Shown here one piece after another: positions 23,289 through 34,198 of a DNA stretch of 64,000 nt; positions within the stretch are counted from its first letter, which is position 1, and each line of letters starts with the position of its first letter. Both the position numbers and the translations under genes were made by a program. The notes beneath the pieces were generated by a model that made no database searches, was not told the DNA's origin, and worked only from the letters and a program-made list of their open reading frames with translations. Source of the stretch: Datisca glomerata (Eukaryota; Streptophyta; Magnoliopsida; Cucurbitales; Datiscaceae); assembly GCA_003255025.1 (NCBI GenBank), contig QANY01009128.1:1860547-1924546 (forward strand). Direction: 5' to 3'.

Positions 23289-25746
23289 GGGGGTGGGAAG
23301 AGTGAGAATTAGTGGAGGTTGCTTTTTTCAGTCTAGAAATCATGGTTGTCTATTTGGTATTATCGAAAGGGATGGACGGATCAGGATTCTCTACAGTTTA
23401 GGAGGTGAAGTGTAATCTAAAGAAATCTGGATAATCGGGATTAGAAGTAAAAAATTAAATTTTTTTTATCCAAATAAAGTTTTAGCCGATCTGACCATTC
23501 AGATTTGATAGAATAATTTTAGATTATGAAACTGTCATATTTGTGGTTGGAACCCAAGACAGAGAACTCTAATTCTATCTAAAGATCAAATCTAATGATG
23601 AATTCCACTTGTCTACAACTTCACTTTCCTAGTTTTTTGACCCATTAATCCAAAGAAACTCGGGGGGAATAATGAGCATGTACTGCTGAATGCAAACCAG
23701 AAATTTAATCAACCAAAAAAAATGTTACGTTAGCCACCGCACGCATCCCCATTGTTCCACACTGATTTCTACTACGATAGAGGACTCTGATTACGCATGA
23801 CACATGCGCGAATGACGCTAATACAGCTTTTAGCTAGTCGAAGCATTTATGTCGTCCATTGATCTCATAGAGCTGCCTTTTGCCTTGAGAACAAGTTCAT
23901 GTACTAGCTCCCTCACTTTGGCGACAAAGCTACATGACAAAATTAGCAGTGACTTGATCATAAAATCATCAGGTTTTCTTACGTTATATTGCAAAGTTCA
24001 TTAGTAATATTTCTTACGTTATAACATGCCCAATTAATATTTCTTGTTCATCGTGCTTGTCACATAGTCGTCTTAGCGGTTGTTCATCTTAGGCACATGA
24101 AACTTGCGTAGCTAGCTGTTCAAGTTATGAATCTCATTGTTTGTGGTCGCGAAGCTCTCCGTCCATGGCTGCAAATTTCTCTGTCCATCTATCACTGGGA
24201 AGCACGTCGTCTATGGTATTAGTCTCCTAATTGAGGAAGATGAAAGCCTTGACAAAAAAATCAAGGAAAAGTAGAGGAAAAAATTTCAGTAGTTGGAGAA
24301 GTATTTGGACTGTTTGTCGCTGTTTAGCAACGACAATGAGAGTGTCTAATCTAACATGTCCAATTAGATCTGAATGGTCCAAATCAACTCCTAATAAAAT
24401 TAAAAATTATAAGTTTATCTTACAGATCGACGTGTTAATTCTAGATCATTCGGATCATATCAGACGACTCAAATTTGACGAGCTGTCTCTCCATTCATTG
24501 GCAGAGAAACCAAATTCGTTGGGGATGGGGTTACTGGTGCCAAATGGTGCTATTTGTTACGGAAAATACATATTGTATGGGTGGAGTTACGTAAATGACC
24601 GCTAAGATTCTCTTTTGCAAAAACAAAATGACTGAATTTTCAAGATTCCTACATGAAACCGCATATGGTTTAATGTGAGCTACTTCAATGATATCAGCTC
24701 ACCATCTTTTCGGGCAGTTTTGTCAATTTTTACTTTATTCACATCTTCTTTTTTATGAATTTGAAAACTTTGATGTTAAACTAGGCCCTAAAAACGTTAC
24801 TCTTTGATGAAAGCCCCAGATAAATTGGGAAAATGGCACAAATATGCCACTTTCATAATAATAAGTTTGTAATTGACCTAAATAAAATTGAAGTAAATAA
24901 ATGATTATTTTTATTTAATTTAATTTAAAAAATTTATGATTTGTCTACAATACCTTGATCCCATACTTCTACTTAGATTTTTAGTTATTTTTTCAAAACT
25001 AAATATAGTAACTTCTTTAAACATGAGTGATTATGATAATATTATTTAATTAAATATGAATTTTTTATTAAGTGAATGTTTTGTTATTTATAAATTTATA
25101 AATAATATTTATATTATGATGAAGTGTAAGTAATATATTAACGATCAGATAATATATATTAACATTTATTTAGGATAACGCACTATATTTTATTAACATT
25201 TATTCAGTATGATATGATATTTAGAGTGTTAACACATAATATGATATAAAATGTTTATTCAAGATATGATGTAAAAACTAACAAATACATTAATAATCAA
25301 ATGATACAATATTAATAACTATTTAGAACGATTAATATTGAATGAATAGAGTATTAACATCAAATAATATTATATTAACGATTATTAAAGATCTAACTAC
25401 TTCTAGTATTGTATTAATATTTATTTAATATAATTATGAACAGTAAATTTGATGGAACCTAAGTTTGGAAAAAAAAATTTGAACAGTAAAATTTATAATT
25501 AAATTAAAAATAAAATCATCCATAAAACCTCTATAACTACTCATACGAATATGAGGTAAATGATGTCATTACTATTTAATTTTTTAATTAATAATATAAA
25601 AGATATATATTAACAATATAAATATAAATGATCACAATGGGTAAATAATTTAACACGTTGACAAAAGAATTAACTATATATTATTAACAAAATGATCACA
25701 ATGTAAAATTTGATATTATCCAATGAAAAATTTGGCTTCTATACGA
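23289..25746. other. Intergenic, AT-rich; no supported gene
   Basis: 23.3-24.7 kb is low-copy-looking spacer. An open stretch at 24231-24605 (124 codons) has no recognisable domain and is probably chance. From about 25080 to 25460 the sequence is very AT-rich and repeats variants of TATTAACATTTATTTA and ATGATAT loosely, with no exact period. Confidence 0.5.
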
Positions 25747-25754
25747 AACAGTTT
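25747..25754. repeat. Target-site duplication AACAGTTT (left) of the MULE
   Basis: AACAGTTT abuts the left TIR and is identical to 33653-33660. Extending to 9 bp gives one mismatch. Confidence 0.8.
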
Positions 25755-25850
25755 AGGGTTTTTTTTATTAAAGTAGACTCTTACATTAATCATTTTGTAA
25801 AATTAAACATTTATACTAATTTTTACTTACTCTGGCCCCTGACCCACTTT
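25755..25850 (+). repeat. Left terminal inverted repeat of the MULE
   Basis: Reads AGGGTTTTTTTTATTAAAG and on to GGCCCCTGACCCACTTT. It aligns to the reverse complement of 33561-33652 with small indels. Confidence 0.85.
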
Positions 25851-26007
25851 CAATTCAAAATCAGCTTGTGAAGTTACTAAAAACCTCTTCACGAATTTCA
25901 AACGGCGGCTTGAAAAAAAGTGATGATTACACATTTTCATTACACAAAACCCCACCGTTTCTTGTACCTCACTTACATTTTCCTCATTTCTCTCTTACTG
26001 TTACTAT

Positions 26008-26008
<1 letters not shown>

Positions 26009-26052
<44 letters not shown>
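26009..26052. repeat. (CT)n microsatellite
   Basis: About 22 CT units just inside the left TIR, in the probable 5' UTR of the Ulp1-type gene. Confidence 0.9.
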
Positions 26053-26053
<1 letters not shown>

Positions 26054-26389
26054 AAGTCACATCATCTCTCTCTACAAATCCTTGAGTCTTCGTCTTCCAC
26101 AACAAAGAAAAATAAGAAAGTAAGTTTTCGGGTTCCTGAATTTTTGTTCTGGATTCAGAGGTATTTTATCTGGGTTTTTGAGGTATTTTTTATGGGTTTC
26201 TGAGGGTTTTTTTTTCTAAATTTTTACGTTTCTATTTTTTGTGGATGTTCGAATCACAACAAGGTTATTTTTTTTTCTAATATTTTTCTGGGTTTTTGAA
26301 TGTTCTTTTTTTTTCTCATGGGTTTCTGAGTGTTTTTTTCTGGGTTTTTGAGTTTCTGGTCTTAGTGGGTGTCTGTTTTCTAAGATACA

Positions 26390-26745
26390 CGAGGGTCGTG
26401 TAAGCCTATTGCAGGCTACACAAGGACTACACGAGGGTCGTGTAGGCTACACGATAACTACACGAAGGTCGTGTAGGCTACACGAGGACTGCACGTGGGT
26501 CGTGTAAGCCTCGTGTAGGCTACACGAGGACTACACGTGGGTCGTGTAAGCCTCGTGTAGACTACACGAGGGTCGTGTACCCCTCGTGTAGTACACGAGG
26601 ACTACACGAGGGTCTTTTATCCCTCGTGTACTACACGAGGACTATACGATGGTTGAGTAAAGCTCGTGTAGTCTACATGATGACTACACGAGGATCATGT
26701 ACCCCTCATGTAATCTACACGATGACTACACGAGTATCATGTACA
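26390..26745. repeat. Palindromic minisatellite cluster A (TCGTGTA / TACACGA)
   Basis: Alternating TCGTGTAG and CTACACGA half-sites separated by short spacers such as GGACTACACGAGGGTCG. It lies just upstream of the DUF1985 exon, whose acceptor TTCTGCAG is at about 26780. Confidence 0.85.
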
Positions 26746-27364
26746 TTTTTTTATCTTATGTTTACCTTGAATATTCTGCAGGTTATGGCTTCATCAAAGA
26801 TGCAACTAAGATACGTCCATGACATTAACACAATTCCAAAAGCATGGGTCAACGCAAAGTGCAATACCCACTGCATAGAGGTTATCAAGACTAAGCCGAC
26901 AACTCCTTAACTCTCCCTATTTAGGGAGCCATGCTTTGTCCATCTCCTTGATCTACCAACCCTGAAGTTTTCAGCAACTGTCTGCCACCAGGTGGTGGCC
27001 AGGGAGGCTGAATATATCAACGTCACTCCATCTGAGGAGGAAATATGGTTTTTTGTCAATGATGAACCATTGTACTTCTCCAAGAAGAAGTTATCGTTGA
27101 TGATCAGACTAAAGTTCGGTGAAGCTCGGGATGAGAAGAAGACATGTGGTCCCAACAGGCTCTCTAATCTGTACTTTACCAAAACGCAATCAATAACCAT
27201 TACTGAATTGGAGGAGACGTTTAAAAACTCTGAATATAAGGCAAATTATGATGGGCTCAATATGACTATGATTTATTTGCTCGAGCATTTTCTGTTAGGG
27301 AGGAGAACTGTACCCTAATTGAGAAGAGATGGTCGGTTTTTGGTTGATGACCTTGTAGTCATCA

Positions 27365-27595
27365 ATGATTACACGGGTCTCGTGTAGTCATCGTGTAGAC
27401 TGCACGATGGTTACACAGACCTCATGTAGTCATCGTGTAGTCTACATGGTGGTTACACAGATCTCGTGTAACCATAATGTAGTCTACAGGATGACTACAC
27501 GAGGTTTGGATAACCATCGTGTAGTCTGTACGATGACTACACGAGACCCGTGTAATCATTGATGACTACACAAGGTTTGTATAACCAATCTATAG
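27365..27595. repeat. Palindromic minisatellite cluster B
   Basis: About 5-6 units built from CGTGTAGTCTACACGATG and GGTTACACAGACCTCATGTA variants. It sits between the DUF1985 exon and the acidic linker. Confidence 0.85.
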
Positions 27596-28401
27596 TCACA
27601 TTTTTCTATTTTGTCTGCTTAATATTACATGTTTTTTTTGTCGACGCCTCCTCAATCACCCTTTCCAGTAGAAGATGAGGCTAATGAAGAGGAGGATGCT
27701 ATTTAAAAGGAGAAGAAGAAGTGGAAGAGGTTCAAAGAGGCCATTGAAAAAATAGAGGGGAAGAAGGTTGTGTCCAAGAAGTTCAGTGGACATGAAGATT
27801 AGGTGAGGAAATGTCTGATTGGAATGGACCAAAAGATCACTTCAATGGATAAGAAGATTTTGTCCATGCAATCAGACACTTCCTTTGCAATTTCCTAAAT
27901 TAAAATTTTGATAGATCATCTAGTAACATCGAGGCCAAAATGATTACTCATTCTGTCATCGATCTGCCATGATGATGGCTAGCAACGGGGAGGAGATGGA
28001 GATTGAGAAGGGAGAAGAAAAGGAAGAAGAGAAGGTCGAAGAAAAGGAAGAAGAGAAGGTCAAATAAAAGGAAGAAGAAAAGGTTGAAGAAGATAAGGTA
28101 AAAGAAAAAGAAGAAGAGAAGTTAGAAGGAAGATATGAAGAAAAAACATAGGGAAAAAAGAAATAAAAAAGGAAATATAAGAGAAAACAAAAAAAGAAGA
28201 ACCAAAGAAGATTAAACAAAAGAAGACAAAACAAAAGATGAAGAAAAAAACAAAAAAACAAAAAACAAAAGAAAAATAAAAATACAAAGAAGAAGAAGCT
28301 GAAAATAAAGAAGGGAATAATGTGAAGAAAATAAGAATTAGAAGGAATAAAGAGGAAGAAATAAAAGAAATAAAGGAAGAAGAAGAAGCTGAAAATAAAG
28401 C

Positions 28402-28471
28402 AGAAGAAGAAGAAGAAGAAGAAGAAGAAGAAGAAGAAGAAGAAGAAGAAGAAGAAGAAGAAGAAGAAGAA
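28402..28471 (+). repeat. (GAA)n trinucleotide repeat encoding poly-Glu
   Basis: About 23 GAA/AGA units within the charged linker of the Ulp1-type gene. The repeat is open in several frames, which explains the spurious poly-Phe, poly-Ser and poly-Leu frames on the other strand. Confidence 0.9.
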
Positions 28472-28844
28472 ATAAAAGAAGAAGAACAAAATGTTGCATC
28501 GATAATATATGCATTGATGGATTCAGTTCGGTCAACGGAGTAGTCCAACGATAGAGAAGAAGAAGAGCTCGTCTACCTTGGTGCACTTGGTAAGAGGAAG
28601 ATAAAAAGATCTCGGGTCCTAGAGTCACTTAATTGAGAAACCGAAAAGGTTGAAAAGAAGAAGCAGTAGAGGAAAAAAGCTGATGAGAATATCATTGTTA
28701 AAATGGACTTCATACCTTTCCAAGCATATGGTGATGTATCTTCAGATGAGGAAGCCCATTTTAAAGCTTGGTTCACCTCCCCAAGGGCAAAGTAAGTTCG
28801 GTAATTTTCTTGTACACTTCTTCTTCTCACAATGGCTATACTGA

Positions 28845-29130
28845 CATCGTGTAGTATACATGATGGTTACACTGACATAGTGTATACTACATGATAATTA
28901 CAGTGACTTCGTGTAGCCATCGTGTAGTATACACGATAGTTACACTAACCTCGTGTAGCCATCGTGTAGTATGCACAATAACTACACAAACCTCGTGTAG
29001 TCTTCGTGTAGTATTCATGATGGTTATACTGACATCGTATATACTACAGGATGGTTACACTAATCTCGTGTAGCCATCATATAGTATACACGATGGTTAC
29101 ACTAACATCATATAATCATCATGTAGTAAA
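28845..29130. repeat. Palindromic minisatellite cluster C
   Basis: Units such as CGTGTAGTATACACGATGG joined by TTACACTGACATCGTGTA. Occupies the gap (probable intron) after the acidic linker. Confidence 0.85.
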
Positions 29131-29464
29131 CCAATCGTGTACATAATTTTGATATATAATTATGTTGTACAGAAACGAGAAAGCAGACGTTGGATTTTGC
29201 ACCGTTGACCTTACCTGGTTAAAAAAACTAGTCTCTTCACCTTATCAATGGCTTGAGTCAAATTTAAGAAGTTATTTATATACTTTTTTAATGTGGTATT
29301 TAAAATAATTATAACTATCTTAAATAATCTTTATTATATTGCAGCATATTGATGCATACCTGGAACTCATGATGATGGATTTATAAGAATACAACCCTCG
29401 TATCAGAATCAATGTTGGTATTTGATTCTGCAAGTAAGTAAGATTTGTTCCCACTTAATGAACT

Positions 29465-29610
29465 GCACACCGTAGTCTACACGAGTCCTTCACGGGCCTC
29501 GTGTAGACTTTGTGTATTCTACACGAGGCATTCACGGGCCTCGTGTAGACTTTGTGTAGACTACACGATACTTTCACGGGCCTCGTGTAGACTTTATGTA
29601 GTTTTCATGA
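29465..29610. repeat. Palindromic minisatellite cluster D
   Basis: Three to four units with CTACACGA...TTCACGGGCCTCGTGTAG, in the probable intron before the catalytic Ulp1 exon. Confidence 0.85.
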
Positions 29611-30371
29611 CCATTTTTATTGACGTTGAGGATTTAATTTTTTTCCCGTGACATTACAGGGGAACTTGTCTGGCTGAATCGTAGAGTTTGAGCAAGATCC
29701 CATGGGCTGGCATATTGACGTTGATGATCAGCTCTGGTACCTAGTCCTCGACTTGCAGACGAATTTTTTAATGAGCTGGGAACAGTCAGATAAGGTTACC
29801 TTTCCAATGAATATGAACCGCGGTCATTGGATTACAGTTGAGCTTGATTTGAATGGCCAGTGTATTCATATTTCTAACTTCATGAACACGTCATATCAAC
29901 GCTCCTTGTATATTGAAATAATGAAACCTTTCATGAAGATTGTCCCTCAGCTTCTTCAAATGATGAACATTTATGAGAGAAGACAGGAGGTTAAACTCAA
30001 AGATGAGTGGAAATATGAGATCATGAAATATCCACAACAAGATAATGGGTAAGTGAAAAATACATTTTTTTAAGTCCACTTAAAATTTCATGCATATTAT
30101 TTAATTATGTTTTTGCATTTCATGTGTTTTGCAGGTTCGATTGTGGGGTATTCACCCTTAAGTTTGTCAAAGCCCTCGATATGAGAAGAATCTCCAAGAA
30201 ATAACTTAACAACAAATGCCAGAATATCGAAGACCAATTACAATTGAGTTATTTGTACGTTGCAATGTTGTACCAAAATAATTTGGATATATTTTATGAA
30301 TTTTTATTTTATTTTTATACACCCTCAAATTGTGAATGATGGATTATGAGTTTTTTTTTGTTACTATATGT

Positions 30372-31090
30372 TTAGTGTAGGCTTCATGTAGCCTACACGA
30401 AGACTTCACAGTCATCGTGTAGGCTTGGTGTAGTCTACACGATGACTTCATGGGCATCGTATAGTCTTCACGTAGCCTACACGAAGACTTCACGGGTATC
30501 GTATAATTTTCATGTAGCCTACACGAAGACTTCACGGGAATCGTGTAGTCTTGATGTAGCCTACACAAGGCCTTCACGATCATCGTGTAGGTTTTGTGTA
30601 GCCTACACGATGACTTCATGGGTATCGTGTAATCATCGTGTATGCTACGCGATGACTTTACGGGTATCGTGTAGTCTTCATGTATGAAGACTTAATGGGC
30701 ATCGTGTAGTCATCATGTAGACTACACGAGGACTTAACGATCAACGTATAGGCTTCATGTAGCCTACACGAAAACTTTACAAGCATCGCGTAGGGCTTTG
30801 TATAGCCTACACGATGATTTTGTGGGTATTATGCAATCATCATGTAGTCTACACGAAGACTTCACATGCATCATGTAAACCACACGAGGCCTTAACAATC
30901 ATCGTGTAAGCTTCGCGTAGACTACACGATGACTTCACGGGCATAGTGCAATCATTGTATAGACTACACAAAGGCTTCACGGGCATCGTGTGATCTTCAT
31001 GTAGCATACATGATGACTTTACAGACATCATGTAGTCGTCGAATAGAGTACACGAGGACTTCACGAGAATCGTGTAGAATTCATGTAGGC
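30372..31090. repeat. Palindromic minisatellite cluster E, 42-bp tandem repeat, about 17 units
   Basis: The longest and most regular cluster. Successive units of 42 bp follow the pattern GTGTAGGCTTCATGTAGCCT then ACACGAAGACTTCACGGGCATC. Each contains an inverted pair GTGTAG/CTACAC. Because 42 is a multiple of three, it stays open in frames of both strands and encodes a 14-residue repeat (for example VKSSCRLHENYTIP on the minus strand). It lies between the stop of the Ulp1 gene and the C-terminal end of MURA. Confidence 0.9.
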
Positions 31091-31171
31091 TAATTAAACT
31101 TTATGACATTATTAAATAACATACACAAATATATTTCTATATTAACATTTGATTTAAATCTACAAAGGTCA

Positions 31172-31390
31172 TTAAGTGGCTTGGTCATCCCGTTGAGATA
31201 GAGGAATTGGATTTCTGCACGCTTGTCGGTTGTGGCCAATTTGCCCACAACGTTTGCACTTCTTTCTCACTACTTCCTCACCTCTAGATGAAATTATCTC
31301 TGTCCTAGGTCTGCCACTTTGCCGCCTCGTTATACCATATTTTCATGAACCTCCTAGCTGATGACTCAATCAGCAGAGTACATAGTGTAT
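31172..31390 (-). pseudogene. MURA transposase C-terminal end with intact zinc knuckle
   Basis: Minus-strand text ESSARRFMKIWYNEAAKWQ, then after a frameshift EEVVRKKCKRCGQIGHNRQA followed by CRNPIPLSQRDD and TAA at 31172-31174. CKRCGQIGHNRQAC is a perfect CX2CX4HX4C knuckle, the usual C-terminal motif of MuDR-type transposases. The DDE core that should precede it is absent; minisatellite cluster F lies in its place. Confidence 0.75.
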
Positions 31391-31612
31391 GGGATGCGTA
31401 CACGAGGTTCGTGTAACTATGGTGTAGACTACATGAGGTCCGTGTAACCATGGTGTAAACTACACGATGACTATATGAGGTCAGTGAAGGCATCGTGTAG
31501 ACTATACGAGATCCGTGTAACCATCGTGTAGACTACACAAAATCAGTGTAACCATCATATAGACACGTAACTATCATGTAGACTACACGAGGCTCGTGTA
31601 GTACTCGTGTAT
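31380..31612. repeat. Palindromic minisatellite cluster F
   Basis: About 6 units of TACACGAGGTYCGTGTAACC / ATGGTGTAGACTACATGAGG type. It lies between the N-terminal and C-terminal remnants of MURA. Confidence 0.85.
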
Positions 31613-31639
31613 ACATTATGATGGAAAAATAAAAAATAA

Positions 31640-32875
31640 GTACCTTGATTTTTTTATTCTAACATGTTACAATATGCTAGGAGTATCCTATAGTTGTCTT
31701 CAGGAGACCCTCGAACTAATTCCAATGTATATTCCTTAACCCTCCATGCCTTATAGTAACTATTGTTGACACCGAAATCAAGCTAAACATCTTCAATTAT
31801 GTTTTTTGGCCTATAAATACGTCTAGCACCCGTGTATTTGGACCGTATAGAATGACTAATCAATGAATATGTAGCTTGATGGTGTTCATGTCCCAATACT
31901 TCAAATGTGCATGTATGTGTATTGATGAACTTTGTAACTTTGAAGTATGAGCAATTTTTCAATTTTATGGCCCGCAACCTCCATTGGAATGTTTTCTCAA
32001 CACATACAAGTACCAATATTGACTGTTTTGACTTGAAGATCTGAAACTCAAAATTTCTCCGGATGACCATCATACGAGCAACCTTAAGCAGCTCGGCTTT
32101 ATCACTGTACAAACCATCCATGTTTTTTGTGTCTGATACAACCTGATTCAAAATTAGCCCGCTACTCACTAGGCTTAGGACGTTGTTCATTTAAATAAAG
32201 TTGTGATGGAAATGGACAAGTGGTCTCAGGTTCAATACCAGTATTCAAGTCTAGAATTGTTGTATGGTCGTCTCCACTGATGATTTCATTATGGCCATCT
32301 CCATGGATTGCATCATCATACGCCCCCTGATCAAAATCACCATCATCATCTCCATCAACATCAACATCATCATCCTCGAAAACATCATCATCATGATAGT
32401 TTCTTTCAAAATGATCAACACTCTTAAAATGAGGAATGCTTTCATGTAGAGCTTGTCGTGACATTTGTGTTTCAGAAACCTAACTTCGATAAAACCTTGT
32501 AGTTTCACGAACCCGAGATTGTTGTGACATTGTGGTTTGAGGAATCGAGCTTTGAGATGGAAATATTTTGGCTTGGTACTTACAAATAGGGCTTCTAAGT
32601 GATTCTAATCCATTCTCATTAACAAATAACTGTAAATCTCAATTCTTCAAAATTTCACAAGAGGATAGGGGACATGGCTTTTATAAAGAAATTTGATGAA
32701 CATATCATACTTTAAGGGGTCTATTTGGAGTTCTTCATGCAATATACCAATAGCTCGTGGTAAGTGAAATTAGTAGATATCTCCAATAATTTGGTCTTCT
32801 CTCCACTAAAAGACCATGTTGTATCATTTTCACCCAATCTCCATCATGGATTACAAAAATTTGAACTTCAGACAT
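31640..32875 (-). pseudogene. MURA (MuDR) transposase N-terminal part, broken
   Basis: Starts near the ATG at 32875 (MSEVQIFVIHDGDW). A decayed stretch is followed by an Asp-rich acidic region (HDDDVFEDDDVDVDGDDDGD, 32162-32464). The MuDR DNA-binding domain comes next (31783-32190): ARMMVIRRNFEFQIFKSKQS, then VCVEKTFQWRLRAIK, then a TKFINTHTCTFEVLGH zinc-coordinating end. The text continues as NNSYYKAWRVKEYTLELVRG, which in intact MURA leads to the DDE catalytic domain, but stops at about 31640. A frameshift lies between the acidic and DNA-binding parts. No DDE motif block was found in the window. Confidence 0.8.
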
Positions 32876-32937
32876 ATCTGTATATACATCAATGAAGGAA
32901 GTCAGTACAAGAAGAATATATAATGAAATGGAATATT

Positions 32938-33185
32938 ACACGATGATCGTGTAGTGTACACAAGGATTTTCACGGGCATCATGTAATCATGATGTAGTAT
33001 ACACGTCACGAGCATCGTGTAGTATACACGAGAAGTACACGATCATCATGTAGTCATCATGTACAGTTCCTGATGCACTACACGATGATCCTGTAGTGTA
33101 CACGAGGTCTACACATGGCTCATGTACCCTACGTGCAGCCTACATGATGACTACATGAGGCTCGTGTAGTACTCGTGTAGACCTT
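32938..33185. repeat. Palindromic minisatellite cluster G
   Basis: About 6 degenerate units (CACGATGATCGTGTAGTGTA and CACGAGAAGTACACGATCAT types) just upstream of the MURA start codon. Confidence 0.85.
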
Positions 33186-33560
33186 GTTTAACACTAAACC
33201 ATCATCTTATAATGATCATGTACAATAAATGAAGAAAAAATGTTCCAGAAAGAAAAAAAAACAAATAAATATTCTCAGAAAACTCATAAAAATGAAAAAT
33301 TTATTAAAGAAGGAATAAGACATGTAAATATTTTCAGAAAGAAGGAAGAATGCTTATACATGTTTCAGAGAGCAGAACTAACAATCATTTGCTGTTGTAG
33401 GAATAAGGAAGAAGACGGATAAGAAAATGAAGAGGAAAAAGAAGAAGAAAGAAAAGAATAAGTAGAAAAAAATGAAAAACGAAGAAGGAGAAATGATGTG
33501 GGTAGGGAGGTTTTGAGTGTTAAGAGAGTAAACCATGACATTTGATTTAACAAGTGAAGG

Positions 33561-33652
33561 AAAAGTGGGCTAGAGACTGGATATGCAAAAATTAGTGTAA
33601 GGGTCTAATTCTACAAAATAGTTAGTGTTAGAGTCTACTTTAATAAAAACCT
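33561..33652 (-). repeat. Right terminal inverted repeat of the MULE
   Basis: The reverse complement begins AGGTTTTTATTAAAGTAG and ends in CTCTAGCCCACTTTT, matching the left TIR. Confidence 0.85.
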
Positions 33653-33660
33653 AACAGTTT
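33653..33660. repeat. Target-site duplication AACAGTTT (right) of the MULE
   Basis: Directly follows the right TIR end (AATAAAAACCT) and matches 25747-25754. Confidence 0.8.
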
Positions 33661-34084
33661 TTGTATATTAATACTTCCAATAAAAAAATAAAAAAAACTA
33701 AATATTTATGGGATCCACTAACAAATTCATATTCTTTTTATCTTCAAATCTATTAAACCAAAAATAAAAAACAAATCTAAACTAATTTAAATTAAATACT
33801 AAATAAATATCATTATCCATTATACCCGCAACTACATGTTTATCAAAAAAATTAAAAAAATAATAAAAAGAGATAATTGATTGTAACACATAAAAAACAT
33901 TTTTGGGATAAAAATTATTAAAAAATTAAAAAAAACTATTATTTTATTCTTATATTTTTAGTCATATATCAGATAGTAGAGAAGTTACGTTATACACTGA
34001 TTTTTTGAGAGAAATTCGGACGTTGTCCGGACCTAAGTTGGGCCTAAATGAAAAGTATCGAAGCCCATCCAGTCTCACGATTTG
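33661..34084. other. Spacer between MULE and SYP61 (promoter region)
   Basis: AT-rich for about 360 bp, then GC-richer from about 34015. It must hold the SYP61 promoter or part of it. No clear TATA box identified. Confidence 0.4.
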
Positions 34085-34198
34085 TTTCTGAAGTCTTTAC
34101 CTTCTCCGTCTCTGCACCGAGCGACCTCTAAACGGATCCCAGAGCTTCGTTGATTTTTACTTGTTACTACCCGCCTTGCCCCCCCCCCTCTCTCTCAG

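Larger units (their letters stand above)
26785..30204 (+). pseudogene. DUF1985 / Ulp1 C48 cysteine-protease gene carried by the MULE
   Basis: Exon block 1 (26785-27318) begins MASSKMQLRYVHDINTIPKA and contains a DUF1985-like domain; one TAA at 26908-26910 breaks it. A charged linker follows (27650-27900 and 28000-28540, with a poly-Glu run from a GAA repeat), then a weak block with MDFIPFQAYGDVSSDEEAHF (28700-28797). The catalytic exon, about 29660-30048, includes MNRGHWITVELDLNGQCIHI. The last exon, 30135-30204, reads GFDCGVFTLKFVKALD and closes on TAA. The His (GHW) and Cys (DCGVF) of the Ulp1 triad are present, but the Asp position reads Asn (ISNF). Ulp1 family proteases act on SUMO-type conjugates; the role in MULEs is unknown. 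Several stops make it a pseudogene. Confidence 0.8.
25755..33652. mobile_element. Mutator-like element (MULE) with Ulp1 and MURA genes
   Basis: A 7.9-kb element. Terminal inverted repeats at 25755-25850 and 33561-33652 start AGGGTTTT / AGGTTTTT inward and share ATTAAAGTAGACTC and CACTAATTTTT-like blocks (about 80% by eye). Direct repeats AACAGTTT flank it exactly (25747-25754 and 33653-33660), fitting the 8-9 bp MULE duplication. It holds a plus-strand DUF1985 + Ulp1 gene and a minus-strand MURA transposase remnant. MULEs carrying ULP1 protease genes are a described class in melon, Arabidopsis and rice (Kaonashi-type). Both genes are broken, so the copy is non-autonomous. Confidence 0.88.

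Noticed and set aside
24231..24605. 124-codon plus-strand reading frame
   Set aside because: No domain, no splice or promoter context and unremarkable composition; most likely a chance open frame.
25868..26203. Ser/Leu-rich plus-strand frames
   Set aside because: Created by the (CT)n microsatellite just inside the MULE left end.
27956..28628. Long minus-strand poly-Phe, poly-Ser and poly-Leu reading frames
   Set aside because: They are the complement of the (GAA)n and A/G-rich linker of the plus-strand Ulp1-type gene; pure low-complexity shadows.
30344..31090. CRISPR-like regular repeat array
   Set aside because: Units are contiguous 42-bp tandem repeats with internal palindromes and no unique spacers, in a plant transposon; no cas genes.
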